A DNA stretch of 64,000 nucleotides from Anas platyrhynchos (GCF_047663525.1 NC_092607.1:5241001-5305000); one strand, 5' to 3'. Counted from the stretch's first letter, positions 44,918 through 59,100 are shown. Numbers and translations are program-made. The notes: a model not told the origin generated them from the sequence alone.

Positions 44918-47900
44918 GAGAGAGCTGATGTTTGCTGAGCATCCACAAACAGCTCTGTGGGGCTACCCTGCCCTTACCAACAGCTGCTCACAGGCTGCCC
45001 GGAAAACCCGTGTCCCCCCATGACACCCAGCAGTGCCATGACAGCCTGTGGTCAGCTTGTCCCCCACTGCCCCTGCAGCTGAAGCAGGAGGAACGTGCTG
45101 AGGTGACCAAGGCAAACGCAGGGTGCTTAAGTCTATCTTCACTGTGGGTCTGCTCCCTACCATTGCTCCTGGTTTTCTTTCTGGGTGTGCTTGGGCAGCC
45201 TTTACCCAACCTGCAGGGCGCTGGTGTGAGGAACGATGTGAGCAGTCAGCAAATGAAGCTTTTGAGGCTTTGCTGAGGTACAGTGTAGGCAATGAGAAGT
45301 AGAAAAGTTTTGATCCAAAACTCTACTGCTGCTCAGTTGGAGTGGGCGGCAAGAGAGGACAATGTCTTCATCCACTTTTTTTTTCACGTACCCAGCCAAG
45401 CTCTCCTGACTTCCTCTCTTCCATGTCTCTGCCTTTGCTCTCTGCTCACCACCCATATTCATCTCTCTCCTTCCATCTTTTCATAGCAAGGATGCGCTGT
45501 GAATCATGGCTCTGGCTCAGTGGCCCATTGTCGAGCCTGCCTGCTGAAATGTATTACAGATAGGAGCGAATACAGCTAAGAGCAGGACTGAGGTGGATCT
45601 GCCTGGATTTATTTCTCTCTTCTGTGTCGTGCTTTCTATTTCTTCTGTACCACAGCTGCCTGAATCCAGCCAATTTTTAATGGGTAGACATCAGTGAGCC
45701 AGGGTTGCTCCATGAATCAGAGGGAGCTGAAATTCTGCAACACCAAAGACCGTTTTCAAAAGCAATCTCGCGGGCCATTTTTCCCCCTTCTAATTACAAG
45801 TGCTGTGTAGCCACATTCCTGCATGCAGCATGCCTAAGACATATCGCCAAGGCTCGCACAGCAGCCAGGGCAGCACAGCCCCTCAATCTCACTGTGTCCT
45901 GCACCTCTGCAAGCAGAGGAAAAATGTCACCTTTATTTGATGCTTTCTTTCTTCCTAGGGATATTCTGGTGTGTCTCTGTATTGAACAGCTCAAAAGAGC
46001 CCATGTTCTTGAAAATTGAAGCTCCTAACTATTTTGTCTTCGTACAAAGTGGTTTGGGACAGGAACTACAAATATTGTATGCTGTTAAAATGAGGGAAAA
46101 TCAGAAGGTTATCAGCCACATTCAGAAACTGCCCGGGGTTGTTTCTTTATGCCTTGGAGAAGGATACTGGGAGAACATAATTTTCTAATTTTACATCACA
46201 CATGAGAAAAAGATGACCCTTCTTTAAAGAAATGGGACTAAAAAAATTGAGTACTATTATCTGTGTTTGCCTCAGCAGCTTTGTATCTCAACATTGGCCG
46301 TGCCTGGGGAACATGGGCAGGAGGTCGGCACCAGAGGAGTGCTTACTGACACTCTCATTAAATAACACAGACAAATTGTAGTAATTTGAAAAAACCAGCA
46401 CAACCAGCAATTAGAGTCATTGGTAGGAAACTGCAAAGCAGCCGCATATGGACAAAAACTTTTACGTCACTGGAGACTGGAGTTCACATAACTCTATTCT
46501 TCAGCACAGATGCAATGAAAGGTTTGAGCTATTTTCATGTGGCAGCAAATTGGGGGCATTTACTGCATGAACCACAATAACTGGCTCCTATTACCCAGTT
46601 TATGGGGTGAGCTTCTGCATGCTCATTCAAATTCATCTGCTTGGCAAACTGGGAGTATTCACTGGTTCATGAATCTCCAGATCCATGAATGCAACCAGCT
46701 GGGATGTCTGTGGGCTTGGGTTCTTTTTTTTCCTTTTGTCTTTATTTTGCCTTTTTTAGCTGCAGACATTAGTTTAGTAAAGCATGAACAGAGGCACAAT
46801 ACTAGTCACTACTATGGAGCTATAAATTATTTCTCAGAATGCCCCTGGAAACAGGGCATGCCAAATTGCTTTACAGGGCACTTGTGATAACAGTACTGAA
46901 GCAAATGACATTTAAATAAAATTTCCTTCCAACGTAAGTGAGGAATAAGGGAAAGCATAAAACAGGTAATTAACACTTCCTGGATGACTTCAGCTCTGTG
47001 CATGGAAGGACAACAGTGGAGCAAATAGTCGGATGGAAGGGTCTGGTTTTTGCTAGTAATAGTAAAACTTAATTTCTGCTTTAAGGAAAGATCAAAATCA
47101 TATTAAACTGAATGCCAACTGGTTTCAACGGGGCTTAAATTGATTTCTGGAAAATAATGCTAGTGAAAAGTGCCGGGGAATGTCCATTGAGACTGACATC
47201 TTCACAACCAACATAGCTGAGTGCGGACGAGAATTTCTTCTCTGAAATAACTTTACAGATATTTATATTACAAAGTGGGATGAAAACTGCTGTCTTCTAA
47301 GCACGGAGAAATCTTTGGTTGCTTTACAAATATTTAAATAGTTTCTTCATTTCTGACTTTTGAAACCATTTTCTTAAGGCTCCCCAGCTTTCCTGGAGCC
47401 CAGGATCTTGCGAGGGGAGCTGAGGAGGTGATTTGGGCCGTGGCACCAGGGCTTCTGGCCTCCTGCTTAACCATCACCTCACACTCTGGCAGAACCAGCT
47501 CCGCTACAGTCTCCTGGACAGACTGAGGGTTTCCAACACTAGGAAATGCTGGGAGCCTGGACCCACAGACTGGTGTTTGGAGCTAGTTCTCCCAGGACCA
47601 ACAGGCTTCCAATGAGCAGCATGGTCTGCCAAGGAGACAGAAAACCGTAACCCCTTGAAAATACGGCTGTGGAGCTGGTTTTTTTGCAGGGGAATTTTCT
47701 GTCCTGTTGCTCCAGCTTGCTGCAACAGAAAATAAAGCTGTTTTCCATTAGAATTTCTGCAACATCTGCATGTTCCTGCAGTGTGTTTCGGAGTGGAAGA
47801 AATGACCTTTTTCACTGAAGAAATAATCTGTTGGAAAATTCCCAGCTAGTGTTAACATTTGCAAATTCTGTACATGAGGAGCATCAGGGTGGAGCTTCCT

Positions 47901-50900
47901 TAATGAACTCCTTTCCTGGTATGTGGATATTAGCAATCGTGTGGACACCTATCAGACAGGTTCTGCACTAGTACTGGCTGTCACATTGCCTACAGACCAC
48001 CAAACATCAGAAAATAATGAATTTTGAACCTTACTGACTCAAGCTGATTTAGCGGTAATAGAGTATAAGCTATAATAGAGTATCCAACAGCTGTTGGATA
48101 AAGACAAGATATTTAAATATCTGTTCTTTACTAAGGTCCATCCTTCCAAGCAGTCACAGAATGGTTATTAAGGAAGTGTTCTATTCCCTCAAAAGCAAAA
48201 GCAACAAGACATTTAATATTCTTTCTTACTAATATCATGTCCCCTAACAGGCAAATACAGACAGTTTTTATTAAAGAAATCCCCTGATTTAGTAGAAACA
48301 AGATGAGTAAGGGAGATCAGAGATATCTCTGAGCTCGTCTCTTAAGAAAAACTTCAAAGAAAACTTTTTTTTTTTTTCTTAATTCCAGAACTATTTACAT
48401 CACATGTATATTTGTAGGTTACTCATTTCCTATGTAACTTATATCCTATTAAATAACACATCTTCCTTTGGTTTACATTGTACCCACATCACTCCCTGCC
48501 ATGCAACATCACCAGACTCACAGCATTGCTAAACATTAGCATTGCAAATACCTTGGAAAACCCAGTTGTACTTCACTGGAGTCTCATAAGGAGATTTGAT
48601 GTAAAAATCCTTATTACACTGCATATTCAACATGTTAATACTCTCTAAGGCTAATTGTTCTTCTTCCTCTATTAGTGGGAACAACATGCCCAGACTTGTG
48701 TTAAAGAAGAGCCAGAACATGTTATTTAACTCTTATGCCTAGAGTCTTTATTTATTTATTTTTATTTTTTTAATCTTAGATGGAAATTAGTACACACAAA
48801 ATCCTTGAGTCAGGACATGACCAAAGCGCATCTGTCTGAGGTTCTACCAGTCTTACAGCAAAGATTTGGCTATGTGAGTGGATTGGCTGGTCTCTGGCAC
48901 ATGTCCCTGACAGATCCAGCTCTTCCCCAGGCTGGCTCTGGCTGGAGTTTCGTGGACATACAGAAACTTCTGCACCCCTCACCAGGAAGATCTGCAGAGT
49001 GTGGAGTCAGCCAGACAGAGTGCAATAACAGCAGGGATTCAAGTACCAGCTTCTCTTTTCTCATGGCATTGACTTCTCTTTGTATTTCTGAATCAAAACG
49101 TCTCATCCTGTACAGGTGGCTTCCTCTTTCTCCTGGAGTGCCCTGTATGGAAGACTGGGAGGACTGGTCCTTGGCCATTCAATGTCTATGGCTGCAATTG
49201 ACCTTTCAGTTCAACAGTGGGGTGAAAAAGGAATATCAAGGACCTTGAAATGTGTTTAATGTCAACTAACACAGTGTGGGCTGTGAGGATGCAGAGCTCC
49301 TTTGAGTGCATCTGTGTTCCCAGTCTGTCAAGCCAGAGCTTTCACGTGAGATCTTCCGGACTGGCTGACACCCTGGCAGTGGGGTAGCACTAATTCAGCC
49401 TGGAAGAGTTATGGTGTCATTGTACATTCAGCAGTTATTGGGATAACACAGTTAAAAGGGTAAGGCAAGCCAGAAAGAGAGCTCCCTGTGGCCTTTCAAA
49501 CATCAGACCTGCTGCACATGACTGCCCTTCTGCTAAATAAAAGGAGTTAATGAATACCCAAAGAATGAGACAATTTCCTGGCATTGATGAGGGTTTCTGT
49601 CTGCAAAGCTGCTCTTTGAATTAGAGATCCAGACCCTGGTGTGATAGAAAACCTGTCAGCTGCCTTTGCTCTTCTGGACAGGGGCAGCTGAGGATATCCT
49701 CAGCTTCCAGGTAAAGCAAAGAGGAAAAAAAAATAATGTGGAAGAAAGAGCTGTGTTTGGAGACACTGCACCTGGAAACCTGCCCTGCCCTGGCACAGTG
49801 TGCCTGGGGCATTGCCTGCCTCCTAAGGTCCGTCTGCATGACCACAATGTCATTCTGGCACACAGGTGTGATGCTGCCTCCTGGTACCTGCCCAGAGACA
49901 GCTGAAATGAGCAGGTATCATTTGTCTCCACTCATGTTCAAGCAAATCCCACCTGCAAAACAAACGACCTGGAGTGGCTGCTCAAACCCACTCAGCACCA
50001 TCTCCTCCCAGACGTCCTGGCCTAGAGCTTGAGCCCCACCGGCCGCCTGGTTGTCCCCAGCTGCTGCTCTGCCCTCAGAGTCTGACATAGCACATGGCAT
50101 TGCTAGATTTCTGTGCAGGCTGAGGAGTTTGGGGCTTGCAGCCATGGAGAAGTGCACTGAGGACACACGGGACAAAGGAGCTGCTGAGGGAGGGGATGCT
50201 CCTGCAGCCGGCTCAGCAATAAATATCAGAGAAGAGAGGTGGCTGCTGTTCATGGGAAAGAGAAAGCTTCGTGAGGGAGAGATGATTTAAGCTACAGTAC
50301 AAGAACAAACTGGCTAAGTATAAATTTTGTTTGCAAATGAGGAGATTCCTTGATATATGATGAGGGAAGCTCTTTAACAGCCTCCCCGGGGGAGCAAGGG
50401 AAAAGCCACTGCTTTTAAGACAGGCTTTAATAAGCTGGTGTGATAGGAATCAGAAGAAAGAGGGCTTGACAGCAAAGGAGATTCCTTCAGTCCCTTTCTT
50501 ACTACATTTGTATCTCTGTCCCTTCTCTTGATACTCCAGTAATGAACTTCTCTTCATTTAATTATGTTATTAATTAGCATGATAACTGTGAAAGCTGGTG
50601 CACTGCTTTGGCTGTGTCGCTGGCCCCACCACCCTCTGCTGTGCACCCTGGGCAGCTAATGGATTTCCCTCCGTGGCTTATGTGTCTGAATGACATTTCT
50701 AGTAAGTAAAGTAAAATAATATTCAGGTTAATCCCAGGATCTTTTGTGCTCTTTAGACTCTGAAGTGGTTGTGTTGCGGGGAAGTGTTTGAAGGATTGCA
50801 TACAGACAGGAGGAATTGAAGGGGAGATGGGAAGACTGATGGAAATGCAAATGAACATGTGTAGCATGCAGCACATGTCAGGGAAAATACACTTGATACA

Positions 50901-53740
50901 ACCCATAGGCAGTTCTTGATTAACTTTCTGGGTTAGTGTGGCTGGCTCCTTGTTGCAACAGCCGTGGACACCCTGTACTTCAGAAGCTGGTGCAAAGAAC
51001 TGACCCAGGAGGGAGCAGCCCTGCTCGGCAGTCAGCTGCAGATAGTGAGGGGCTTGTGAGGAGTCCCATCGTGGTAAGCTTTCCATCAGTGGGATCATGA
51101 TGTTGAATGAACCTTCTTGCTGAGAGCACTGGGATTGGCAGAAGATATGAAACGACATGAGCATGTTGTGGAGATGCATGGGCATCCTGGTGAGTAATGC
51201 TACCAGTGAGCCACCTAGCACGAAAAGCAGCAGCTCTGTGGAGGGCTGTGATGACCCAGATGAATTGAGTACACCAGTTGGCATGCCCTGGGCTTCAAGA
51301 CACCTGTAAATCACAACAAAAAATAACTTGTTTCTTCCATCTTGCTTTAGGCCAGTTTTGGGCTGGATGCCTTATCCAAGGCCCCTTTCTGTTCCTGTAA
51401 ATAGAGCTGCACGGGTAAAAGAGTCACACTGGATTGTCCTTACCAGCCACTTGCATTTGCTGTTAATTCTCTGGAAGAAATGCTCCCTCCTGCCTCACCC
51501 AGGCTAGGATCCCTGCCTAGAAAAATGGCTTTCTCCTGAGCATTTGTTATATGCAGCTGTGTGAAACTCTCAGCCTGTTCAATTAAAGAGCCCGTTTTCC
51601 CATTAACTGTCTCCTTAGACAAATGTGAAGTGTATTTAATGTTCACTCAGGATGAAGCCAACATGTTTCTCCTGCTGTTTTACACTTTCTTCTTAGTAGG
51701 GATTTGTCGTCTCTGACTGTTCAAATACCTTGAAGTTCCCCAGCATTTACCATCAGGAAAAGGTAACAAGAGTGGTGACAAAGAGTGAGTGCCAGATGAG
51801 CCTGGGAAAATGGATGGTGTTAATAGATGTAACTGAGGCCCCTCTGCACCCTGCCTAACGCGGAGCAGCCACCCCATCCATCACGCTCACTCCGGTGGAG
51901 TAGCAGCACACCATCCAAGCCTTAGCAGACCTTTTCTCCACTCCTGCTCTCAGACAAAGTGCTGGATCAGATCCCTCACCTCTCCTGATGGTCTGAAGAG
52001 AGGCACTTTAAAAAGGAGAGAATCAGCAACAGAGCCTCTACCTCAGCTCAGCGTTTTTTATTAACATGCCTGGAGAATCAGCTTCTTCCTGTCATAGGTA
52101 CCTTGCTGCACATTAATATATGAACTGATAAACTACCTCCTGAGCCTATATTATGCTTTTTTTTTCTTGTTTCTTCATCACTGTTTTTCTATGAATCAAG
52201 TAGCTGTGAAAATTGATGTAGATTCTCACCTGTATGAAAATACTTTGGCCGAAATATGAGTCTCACATTGGGCTGATGTATTAATCCTTCTCTCCTGGAC
52301 AGCAATAATCACTCTCTGTTGTTTTTCAAGCTGTAATTCAGCACTTGCCACTTGTGGCCTTTCAGCAGGTTTGGTGTGGGCCTCAAAATGGAGCAAGAGA
52401 AGGGAGGGAGGAGGAGGACTGAGCTCCTTTGGGCCTGATCCTGGTCTTACCTACATCACCAAGGTGTACAAGTGACTTGGCATCAGTTGCTCAAGCAAAA
52501 GCAGAGTCAGACTCCGCAGCAGCTCTGTCCTCTGGCTTCTTGGCTGTGACCAAGGCTCCTGGATGCTTTGGATTAGCAGTGAATAATAACCAAGGGAATT
52601 GCAGGCAGCTGGTGAGATGTAAATTGGAGCATTCCAGTCTTTGCCTCATTCTGGCCTCAAGGCATTGTTCCTGCTCCCGGGGCCTGCCAGGCACAGGGAG
52701 CTCCCCGCCACGCTGTACTTTCCCCATGCAATCCCTTTGCTGTGGGATGGGGCAGCTTTGAACTGACAAGAGAGCTATGCTGGAAGCACTTGGACGCTTT
52801 GTGCTTTGATATCAGGTCCCTGCTCTTCAGTAAAATAAGACTTGATTTATCCCTGTGGATAAATATCTTCAGCTCAGAAGGACTCCATCACTGTCAAGAG
52901 TGAGGCACTTCCCCAACAAGTGGCAATAAAAACCTTTATAGCACTTGCTCAGCATGACAAATCCTCTTCATCCTCCTCCAGTGGTGGCTTTATTGCCTCA
53001 TCCCCGTGGGGGCTGTTCCTGTCAGGCTGATAGTGCTGCTGGGGTTACTGGGGATGGAGTGTCAGTGTCTCTGTCCCGGGCAATGGCCACGAGGTATGTC
53101 TCTGGTGTGTTGTGCACTGCTCTTCCCTGCTGGGCCATGGATCCAGATATCCTGAAGACTCGGCTCTAAGCAGTTCTGGTTTGAGCTAAAATGGAAATGT
53201 AGCTGTTAATAATCAAGATGATGCCTTAAGGACGGACATCTGTTTTCTAAGGTTTCAGCCTGAAATACTAAGTTCCTGCTCCATCCTCCATGGATGTCAT
53301 TAGCTGGATTCACATCCTACTAATCTTAGCACAGAAAAAAAAATTAGAGCTACAGCTCATGCCAGAGCGAGGGGACATTAATTCATTCTGTACCCCCAGA
53401 TGTACAGCATCTGCTAATTCTTAGCTGCCCAAGAGGAAATTTCTGGCTACTGTTATCAGTGTCATAAACTTGCAGAAATGCCAGGAAGGCCCCTAGCTGC
53501 GAGAGCAGCTGAAAACCACCGAAAGTTACCCTGGAGAGAATGCCTGCTATTGTGTCTGGCCCTGAGAGCATGCAGAGCTGGTGGCTCTGGTGGCCCAGAG
53601 AAGGGAGGGAGATGTAGAACAGTTCTTGAAGATCTGCCATTGACAGGTTCATCTGGCTTCAATTCAGGCACTTGGTGCATTGGCAGTCTGAGCTGTGGGG
53701 TAAGCAACAAGAGGATAAGCAAGAACGCAGACACGTGCTG
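44918..53740. other. Gene desert segment
   Basis: About 8.8 kb with no gene I can support. It contains T-runs (48366-48379), a (TTTA)n tract (48748-48771) and the longest open frame of the window on the minus strand (50574-51314), treated separately. Confidence 0.5.
50574..51314 (-). other. Unrecognised 246-codon open frame (probably not a gene)
   Basis: The longest uninterrupted frame in the window. The peptide has hydrophobic stretches (STELLLFVLGGSLVALL near residues 26-42 and CISISLPISPSIPPVC near 155-170) and many Cys and Met residues, but no recognised motif. By a rough estimate, one frame of this length in 64 kb is unlikely but not impossible by chance. Its start is followed by no clear splice partner. 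Confidence 0.2.
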
Positions 53741-54150
53741 CAGTGGAGCAGGGGATCGAGGTGGGCAGAGCTGGGCCTGTTTGGCCTGGAAAAGAGAAAA
53801 CGGAGGGGAGACCTCATCAATGTGTATAAATATCTGAGGGCAGGGTGTCGGGAGGATGGAGCTGATCTCTTCTCAGTTGTGCCCAGCAGCAGGATGAGAG
53901 GCAGCAGGCACAAGCCGAAGCACAGGAGGTTGCAGCTCAATGTGAGGGGGCACTTCTGTGCTGGGAGGGTGGCAGAGCGCTGGGACAGGCTGCCCAGAGA
54001 GGTTGTGCAGTCTCCTTCTCTGGATATATTCAACCCCGCCTGGATGCCCTCCTGCACAGTGTGCTCTGGGTGATCCTGCCTGACAGGGAGATGCACTGGG
54101 TGATCTTCAGATTTCCCTTCCCACCTCGGCCATTCTGGGATTCTGTGATT
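53741..54150 (+). mobile_element. CR1 LINE 3' end
   Basis: CR1 tail phrases: 'tgtttggcctggaaaagaga', 'gacctcatcaatgtgtataa', then 'gggacaggctgcccagagag', 'tctccttctctggatatatt' and a terminal ATTCTGGGATTCTGTGATT. A 195-codon frame on the opposite strand is a shadow of it. Confidence 0.93.
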
Positions 54151-54370
54151 AACAGGAAGCATCTGAGGGACAGCAAAGCTGAATGACATGCAGTTGAAGA
54201 GGTTTTGAAAACATGGGGTTGCCAATACTGTGAGCACGGAGGACACAGATCACCTGAGAGAGGTGCAGCAGGAGGGGGCAAGGTGTGCAGGCCTGGGTGC
54301 AGGGCAGTCTGAATCATCCGGTACAACACCCTCCTGCCACCCATGGTACGGGGCTTCCTCTGAGCTAATG

Positions 54371-54475
54371 TTCCTTCCTTCCTTCCTTCCTTCCTTCCTT
54401 CCTTCCTTCCTTCCTTCCTTCCTTCCTTCCTTCCTTCCTTCCTTCCTTCCTTCCTTCCTTCCTTCCTTCCTTCCT
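54371..54475. repeat. (TTCC)26 tetranucleotide array
   Basis: An uninterrupted 105-bp array of TTCC units, followed by diverged TTCC/TTTC and then (CT)n. The perfection of the array suggests recent expansion. Confidence 0.98.
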
Positions 54476-54489
54476 CTTCCTTTCTTACT

Positions 54490-54512
54490 TTCTCTCTCTC
54501 TCTCTCTCTCTC
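54490..54512. repeat. (CT)n dinucleotide repeat
   Basis: About eleven CT units directly after the TTCC array, forming one polypyrimidine run of about 140 bp with it. Confidence 0.96.
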
Positions 54513-54869
54513 ATTTTTTTATTTTTTTTTGTAGAGCCGCCTTCTTCATACCCCCAAGGTCAGGACCCTGGGGACACTAGCTTTTGCACAAGCCCTGCTC
54601 TTCATGCCTGTGCCCCCAGCAAAGGCTTTGTGCTGAAGCTGATGAGGAGGGACAGCCATCCCCAGGGAGATGCAGAAGGTGGCTGTGGCGCTTGTGCCTT
54701 CAGCACATGGGAGCTGGGAGCATCCTCCATCTTCTGCCCTCACACTAGCAGCAGGCATCCGGAGGGGGAATCACATCCAGTCCACCACCATCCTGCTTTC
54801 ACCCTGGCTCTTCCATCACTTCTCTTGTTTCACAACAACTAAATGAGCATTACCAGCCCCTGTCCTCTT

Positions 54870-54892
54870 TTGTTGTTGTTGTTGTTGTTGTT
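54870..54892. repeat. (GTT)n trinucleotide repeat
   Basis: About seven TGT/GTT units. Confidence 0.95.
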
Positions 54893-57800
54893 ATTTTTTC
54901 ATCTTTCCCCTGCAGAAATTTAAATAACTGTGATTTTACTTTTTCTGGGGGCTCACTTGAACAGGACACCTTGAGATACAGCAGAGGCTTGTTGCTTCCC
55001 ACCCACTCCTCCATCCTGTCCATGCGAGGGTCCCAGCAATACTCAGAACAGGCAGGCTGGAAGATTCATTCACCCATTGCAGCCTTGCTGCTCTTTTACA
55101 GCAGTCCCAGCCCTCTTCATAAGCAAGCTGGAGGTCTTCCCTCACCTCACCTTTCTTTCCCATTGGCTTTTTGGCTTCTGCATTTCTTTGCCTGCTGGCT
55201 TAGTGTATGATGTAGTTGTTTGAGATATCCTACTACTCTACCAAATTTTACAGCATCTCTTGAGCTTTAGCAAGACTTCTTTTCTGTTAATAAAGTTTTA
55301 TCCTTCTGCCTGCAAAGACCTATTTAGATTATGATAAAATCCACTTTGCTTCGATACCAGGTTACACTGTGGAAGACTGTAGCATCTTCCAGCAGATATC
55401 TCAGTACTTTTTACCTTCAAGACACAGAGTTTCCCTTACCCATTTTCCCTCTGAATTGCCACCAACATTGGGTTAGTCCAGTATCAGAGAGGGTCTAATT
55501 AACACTAGTTACTTTTGCTGAAATTGCTATCTTAGAAATTATTGTGGAAAACTACAGATGTTCCTGAGCAGGAACCAAGATAGAACTAATGTATCTTTTG
55601 TTACTAGCCTCAATACAGTGGTTTTCCATCAAGATGTCAGCCTGTTTTTTTGTTTATTCATTTGTCTTTAATGTGGTCTGGAGTCACAGGGCAACAAAAA
55701 ATGTTCAGTCTTCCTCTTCCACTGAGATTTTTTAGTCACCTACTGCACATACTCATTTCTCAAGCATTTCTTTACTCATATTTTGAAAACATATCAAGGT
55801 TCGTAATCTTATTGGCTAATCAAACCATCACTTGCATCAAGTTTCTATTGGCATTTACCTTATTTTAATTTTTATATTATCATCACAATATTTGGTTACT
55901 AACCAAAACCATTTCCTAGCAAACATCTCATACCCAACAACCTTCTTGTGTCTTTCTTTTGTTTTCTAGTTCTAGTCACTTCTTTTGGCCAATTCAATAT
56001 TTCAGATATCTCATCATACCTAGTTCCCAACTGTCAAAGAAATTTCTCAAGCTTGAATGTTCTGTGCTAAGTCACCACCCAAACAGCTCTTCTTCTCCAG
56101 ATCTCCTCCAGAGCAGGATCAGGATGGCTAAACTGCATAAGAAGCTGGGCTCAGGACTGTGCTTCTCCTATCCTGAGAGTTTGGGCTGAGTGCAGGCATG
56201 AGTCCCACCAACATGCTGGGTATGGTCTAGCACTGGCAGACCAATGGGACACGGATGCTCCTACAGGCCACCATGGTCTTGTTTCCTCACCATGATGAGC
56301 AGGCAGCTATGGAGCTCTGTCTGAGGAACCATTGGCAATGTTAAAACACAGCACATTCTCCATGTTCTCCAATTTCAATGCTCAAGACGAAAGGGGAATC
56401 ATTTACACATTACTCCCCACTTCCCCAATGGGGCTTTCATTCCCTTGGAGCTTCTCTGTACCTTTTCCTTTAGCTCTAATAAACTGGCTGAATTTGAAAT
56501 CATTTCTCCTTCTTACAGCCTATCTCAGCTTTCCACACCTTGTAGCTCTGCTATCAAGAGAGAGTTTCCTGGAAAAGGCTAGGAGTGAAATGAGAAATTC
56601 CCTCCCTGAAGCACATACGGACATCCTGCTGCTGCTCTGCAACCTGCCAAGGAAAAGAAGAGAAAACTACAGGCCAGGCATTGAGAAATTGCTGTCAGAT
56701 GCCTGTTGCTCCATAATTATTTGCTGCAAGAGAGACTAACTAGTCACTGTCAAGTCAGGGAAGATGTTCCTTGAAGGCTTGATTTAATAGAAATGCAATT
56801 TGTCTCATGGGTCAGCAAAATAAGTTGAAGATGACCTACAATTGCATGTCCAGAGGGAGCTTTGAAACTTGTACAGGATGCACAGCTTCACATTTAATGG
56901 AGAATATAAACAAGAGGTAAATGCCATCAGCTACACACACCACCAGTCCTTTAATGTACCAAGTGTGATGAAAGCCCATGTTCCTGCTGAGCAGGGTTGT
57001 TCATACTGATGCACACCAGCCATGCACAAACCCCTGTGACCGTGTACTGAAATGTATGATCATGAAAGCAGTCAATATCCTGAGACAATTTTTGGCACTA
57101 TTTAGCCAAACATGTGTAAAACCTTTTTGATGCACTATATTAGAGAATTTCCCAGTAGATTAAGTACAACATAAGAAATGTTCCTTCAGAATCAGGGTAT
57201 AGGTTTGATTACAAAAAATATATTTTAGCCCCCATCCATGCAGTGGTTGATATTACTTGTTGGAGTGAAAGGGAGCACATGAAAACTTAATGATTTTTGC
57301 AAGATCCAGAACAGACTTCTTCACAAGAAATTGCCAGATCAGTCTGGGACATTTTGTCCCATGGGGCTTTCTGCAGTTTCAAAAACACCAAATGGCCTTC
57401 TCTAAATCATGGCCAACATTCAAAATTATCAGCTTTCCTGAAACAGAAAGCTTTATTTAAATCTACGCAAATGTTTGCAAACACTTGATTGAATAGATGG
57501 TTCAATAGATAGTTAAATAACCGTCTAACAGTAAATAAACAGTTAAATAGATGTTTTTTGTTAGTTAGTTAGTTTGTTTGTTTTGTAATTACATCTTTTT
57601 TAAATTCATCATTTGCATAAATCTAAACTAGAAATGCTTGCTTAGAAAATATCAAAATGCAGTACTTTGACAATTTTGAACTGTATTGTGGTAAAAGTGA
57701 TTGTAAAAGCTAATTGACATTGTTTCCTCCCTTGAATGGCTTTGGTTTCAGTAACTGACATTTCCTCAGTGGAAAAGATTTATTGGAAAATACTCAAGTG

Positions 57801-58018
57801 GATTGACCCAGTTTTCTACTGAAAAGTGGAAACAAAATTTGCCTTTTTTTTTTTTTTTGGAAACAATAATTTTTCCATGATTTGAGTTTTGATTATAAAA
57901 TTTTAGTTTTGAACACGAAATTTTACATTTAGAATTTTCTGGACTGCCAGACCTTACTCTTAAGAAATCAGTTATTCACATGGCCCTTTTGATGTCTGGT
58001 AAGTACAGGAACAACATG

Positions 58019-58055
58019 AAAAAAAAAAAAAAAAGCAAAAAAAAAAAAAAAAAAA
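58019..58055. repeat. Paired poly-A tracts
   Basis: A16, GC, then A19. No transposed sequence is recognised upstream. Confidence 0.95.
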
Positions 58056-58479
58056 GCCCATGAAGTGAAATCCAAGGAGGGAAAACGAAATAAAGTTTAA
58101 AATTATGTCCCTTTTCCCCTTTCAATTCACTTAGTCACCTGAGAGTAACAGATCACCCTGCAGAGAGGAGAAAATGCAGTTATCACTCTGCTATAGCACA
58201 GCATAGGCTAAAAAAAAGTATTGGCTTAACACGGAAACATGAATAACTTGCAGACTATCTGAGCAGGGCTGTAAGGACACGCCAGTGCATGCAGTAGCAG
58301 AAGTAAAGTTAAGAAAAAAAGAGTTCCCTTTGAAACTTTATAGGTCTTGTTGTAAACAGCTAGTGACAAATTTATTTTAAAAATTATTAAAAAAATATCC
58401 TGTCAGGAAGCTCTTAAGTCAGCCAGAATATTTTCCCCCAGATAGCACAGAGTTATCCATTTTGCTGTGTTTCTGCCCA

Positions 58480-59100
58480 ACTGTGATCCTGTAAGAAATA
58501 TCCTCAGTTGTTCAATAAATAATAATGTTACAGAATTTAAAATAAGAATCCAGATTATTAAAGTTACAAATCTTTGTGGTCTTTATATCTTTAATAAAAC
58601 ATTTATCTATTAATAATGGATATTGTTTCTACCCAACTCATGTTTTAAATGAAAAAAAAAATAAAAAAAGACCATTGGAAAGTTGCCAATATTTCTTCAT
58701 CCTCCCCAGCCAAGGCTGACAAAAATGCAGTTACATTGATAAAGTGTTCATCATTTACAAAGGTTTAAAAATTTTAACAGCTCAACGTAAATTGAGGACT
58801 AGATGTTTAGCCTTGGAGGCATGCAACAGGAAAAAGTAATCTGGAGCGTCTGTAGAGATAAATGTTATAACTTCATAGCCTTTTGCACATAGTTAATGGA
58901 ACAGCTTGGCTCATATGGAACACAATGCACACATCAATACAGTATTAAACTTTAATGTGCATCATACCAGGAGACCTCAGGGCAGTTGTACCTTTAATGT
59001 TTGTTAGCTGAAGTGATCCTAATAGAATAATAACGTATTATGAAGCGGTTGACAATAATTTCTAAATGGCAGGATAAATAACTAAATGTATGTGGTGCGT
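58480..59100. promoter_or_regulatory. Candidate conserved noncoding element
   Basis: AT-rich, free of recognised transposons, with many TTAATA/TAAT cores (ATTAATAATGG, TTTAATGTG, TTATTAAAG). The only simple repeat is one A-rich patch near 58650. This is a suggestion from composition only. Confidence 0.2.

Noticed and set aside
48805-49248. 147-codon plus-strand frame
   Set aside because: No domain, no splice context and composition like its surroundings; likely chance.
53659-54246. 195-codon minus-strand frame
   Set aside because: It is the antisense shadow of a CR1 3' end; CR1 tails often leave long open antisense frames.
54230-54580. Frame with a repeated Phe-Leu-Pro-Ser run
   Set aside because: The peptide repeat is only the translation of the TTCC microsatellite.
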